DNA of 48,428 nt, taken from positions 46,068,001 to 46,116,428 of the forward strand of contig OX485804.1 of the NCBI GenBank assembly GCA_950295325.1. Direction: 5' to 3'. Shown one piece after another: positions 47,903 through 48,428 of the stretch (position 1 is its first letter; every line of letters begins with the position of its first letter). The notes beneath the pieces were generated by a model. It made no database searches, was not told where the DNA came from, and saw nothing but the letters and a program-made list of their open reading frames with translations. Position numbers and translations under genes: made by a program. Source of the stretch: Polytrichum commune. Lineage: Eukaryota > Streptophyta > Polytrichopsida > Polytrichales > Polytrichaceae.

Positions 47903-48428
47903 GTTATGTGGTCACTCCACTTAATTAGACACTTGAGTTCTTATTTGAGTGGTATGAGCTTTGGGCAAGGCTTGTGGTTGAAATCGGACACCAAAAAGAC
48001 ACGTGTCACAATGACATTGGACTACTTGCTCAAAATATATCAATACATCATTCTAGGTCCAATTGTTGCATAGAGACATGGCGTGATGTGGCCACTAGGC
48101 ATGCTACATCAAGCACTCTAGTGCTAACTACACTAAATGTGACATTTAGTGTCATGTGGCATTTTATGTCAGTACCGTAACTTTTTTAGTGATACTTACT
48201 ATGAATAAGTTTACATAAATATATGTTGGCATCCCAACTTACTTTTGATTCATCCAAATGCCAAATTTTGAAACAAAGCTTGGTATGATGTGCATCCTAA
48301 CGAATTGCTAATGAAGTATTGTTATGGGTGATTGATATTTGGATGAGAAAACACTTTGCAAGCAACAAAATGTGCAGTACTGTGAATCTATAATGCCCAA
48401 AAGAATTACAAGGACTGACAAATATTGT
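47903..48428. other. Gene-free right edge
   Basis: A+T-rich DNA without a recognised gene. A perfect 9 bp palindrome, CACTAAATG-TGA-CATTTAGTG, lies at about 48133-48153. Text near 48015-48060 (TACTTGCTCAAAATAT, ATTCTAGGTCC) resembles 7985-8020, suggesting a shared old repeat. Confidence 0.35.

Overview
This is nuclear DNA of a land plant. It holds spliced genes with GT-AG introns for four recognisable proteins, separated by long A+T-rich stretches full of decayed transposons, MITEs and tandem repeats. Two points suggest a non-flowering plant (bryophyte, lycophyte or fern). One is a cation-chloride cotransporter that reads like an animal KCC rather than the familiar angiosperm CCC1. The other is a LINE fragment carrying an RNase H domain. 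The lineage is an inference; I cannot name the species.

Layout. (1) 1-5318, plus strand: the 3' part (10 exons, about 854 residues) of a KCC-like K-Cl cotransporter whose 5' end lies beyond the left edge. (2) 5319-14060: no host gene supported; it holds a dispersed repeat at about 5536-5770, a MITE at 7009-7194 and degenerate repeats. (3) 14061-16859, plus: a complete six-exon RAB2/RABB1 small GTPase of 213 residues. (4) 16860-20523: intergenic, with a long hairpin, a CACTA-ended repeat and a Harbinger-like element with a TTA target duplication. (5) 20524-28541, minus: a complete eight-exon MTA (METTL3-type) m6A RNA methyltransferase of 837 residues. Its 3.9 kb first intron is nearly filled by a tandem array whose 250-270 bp unit includes the exon 1 splice donor. 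(6) 28542-38601: repeats only: a second tandem array, a CACTA MITE, a LINE fragment and a 1328 bp hAT element with a perfect 8 bp target duplication. (7) 38602-44634, minus: AIR9, a microtubule-associated protein of 2010 residues in one uninterrupted coding exon, preceded by a start-stop minimal uORF and a spliced-looking leader. (8) 46912-47899: a 988 bp long-inverted-repeat transposon beside the probable AIR9 promoter.

The four host genes are unrelated housekeeping functions (ion transport, ER-Golgi traffic, mRNA methylation, cell-division-site microtubules) and form no operon or cluster. I found no evidence of a wholly new biological system. The most unusual features are the MTA intron array with repeated decoy splice donors, the animal-type KCC, the intronless AIR9 coding region with its AUG-stop uORF, and several transposons whose exact ends and target duplications can be read directly.
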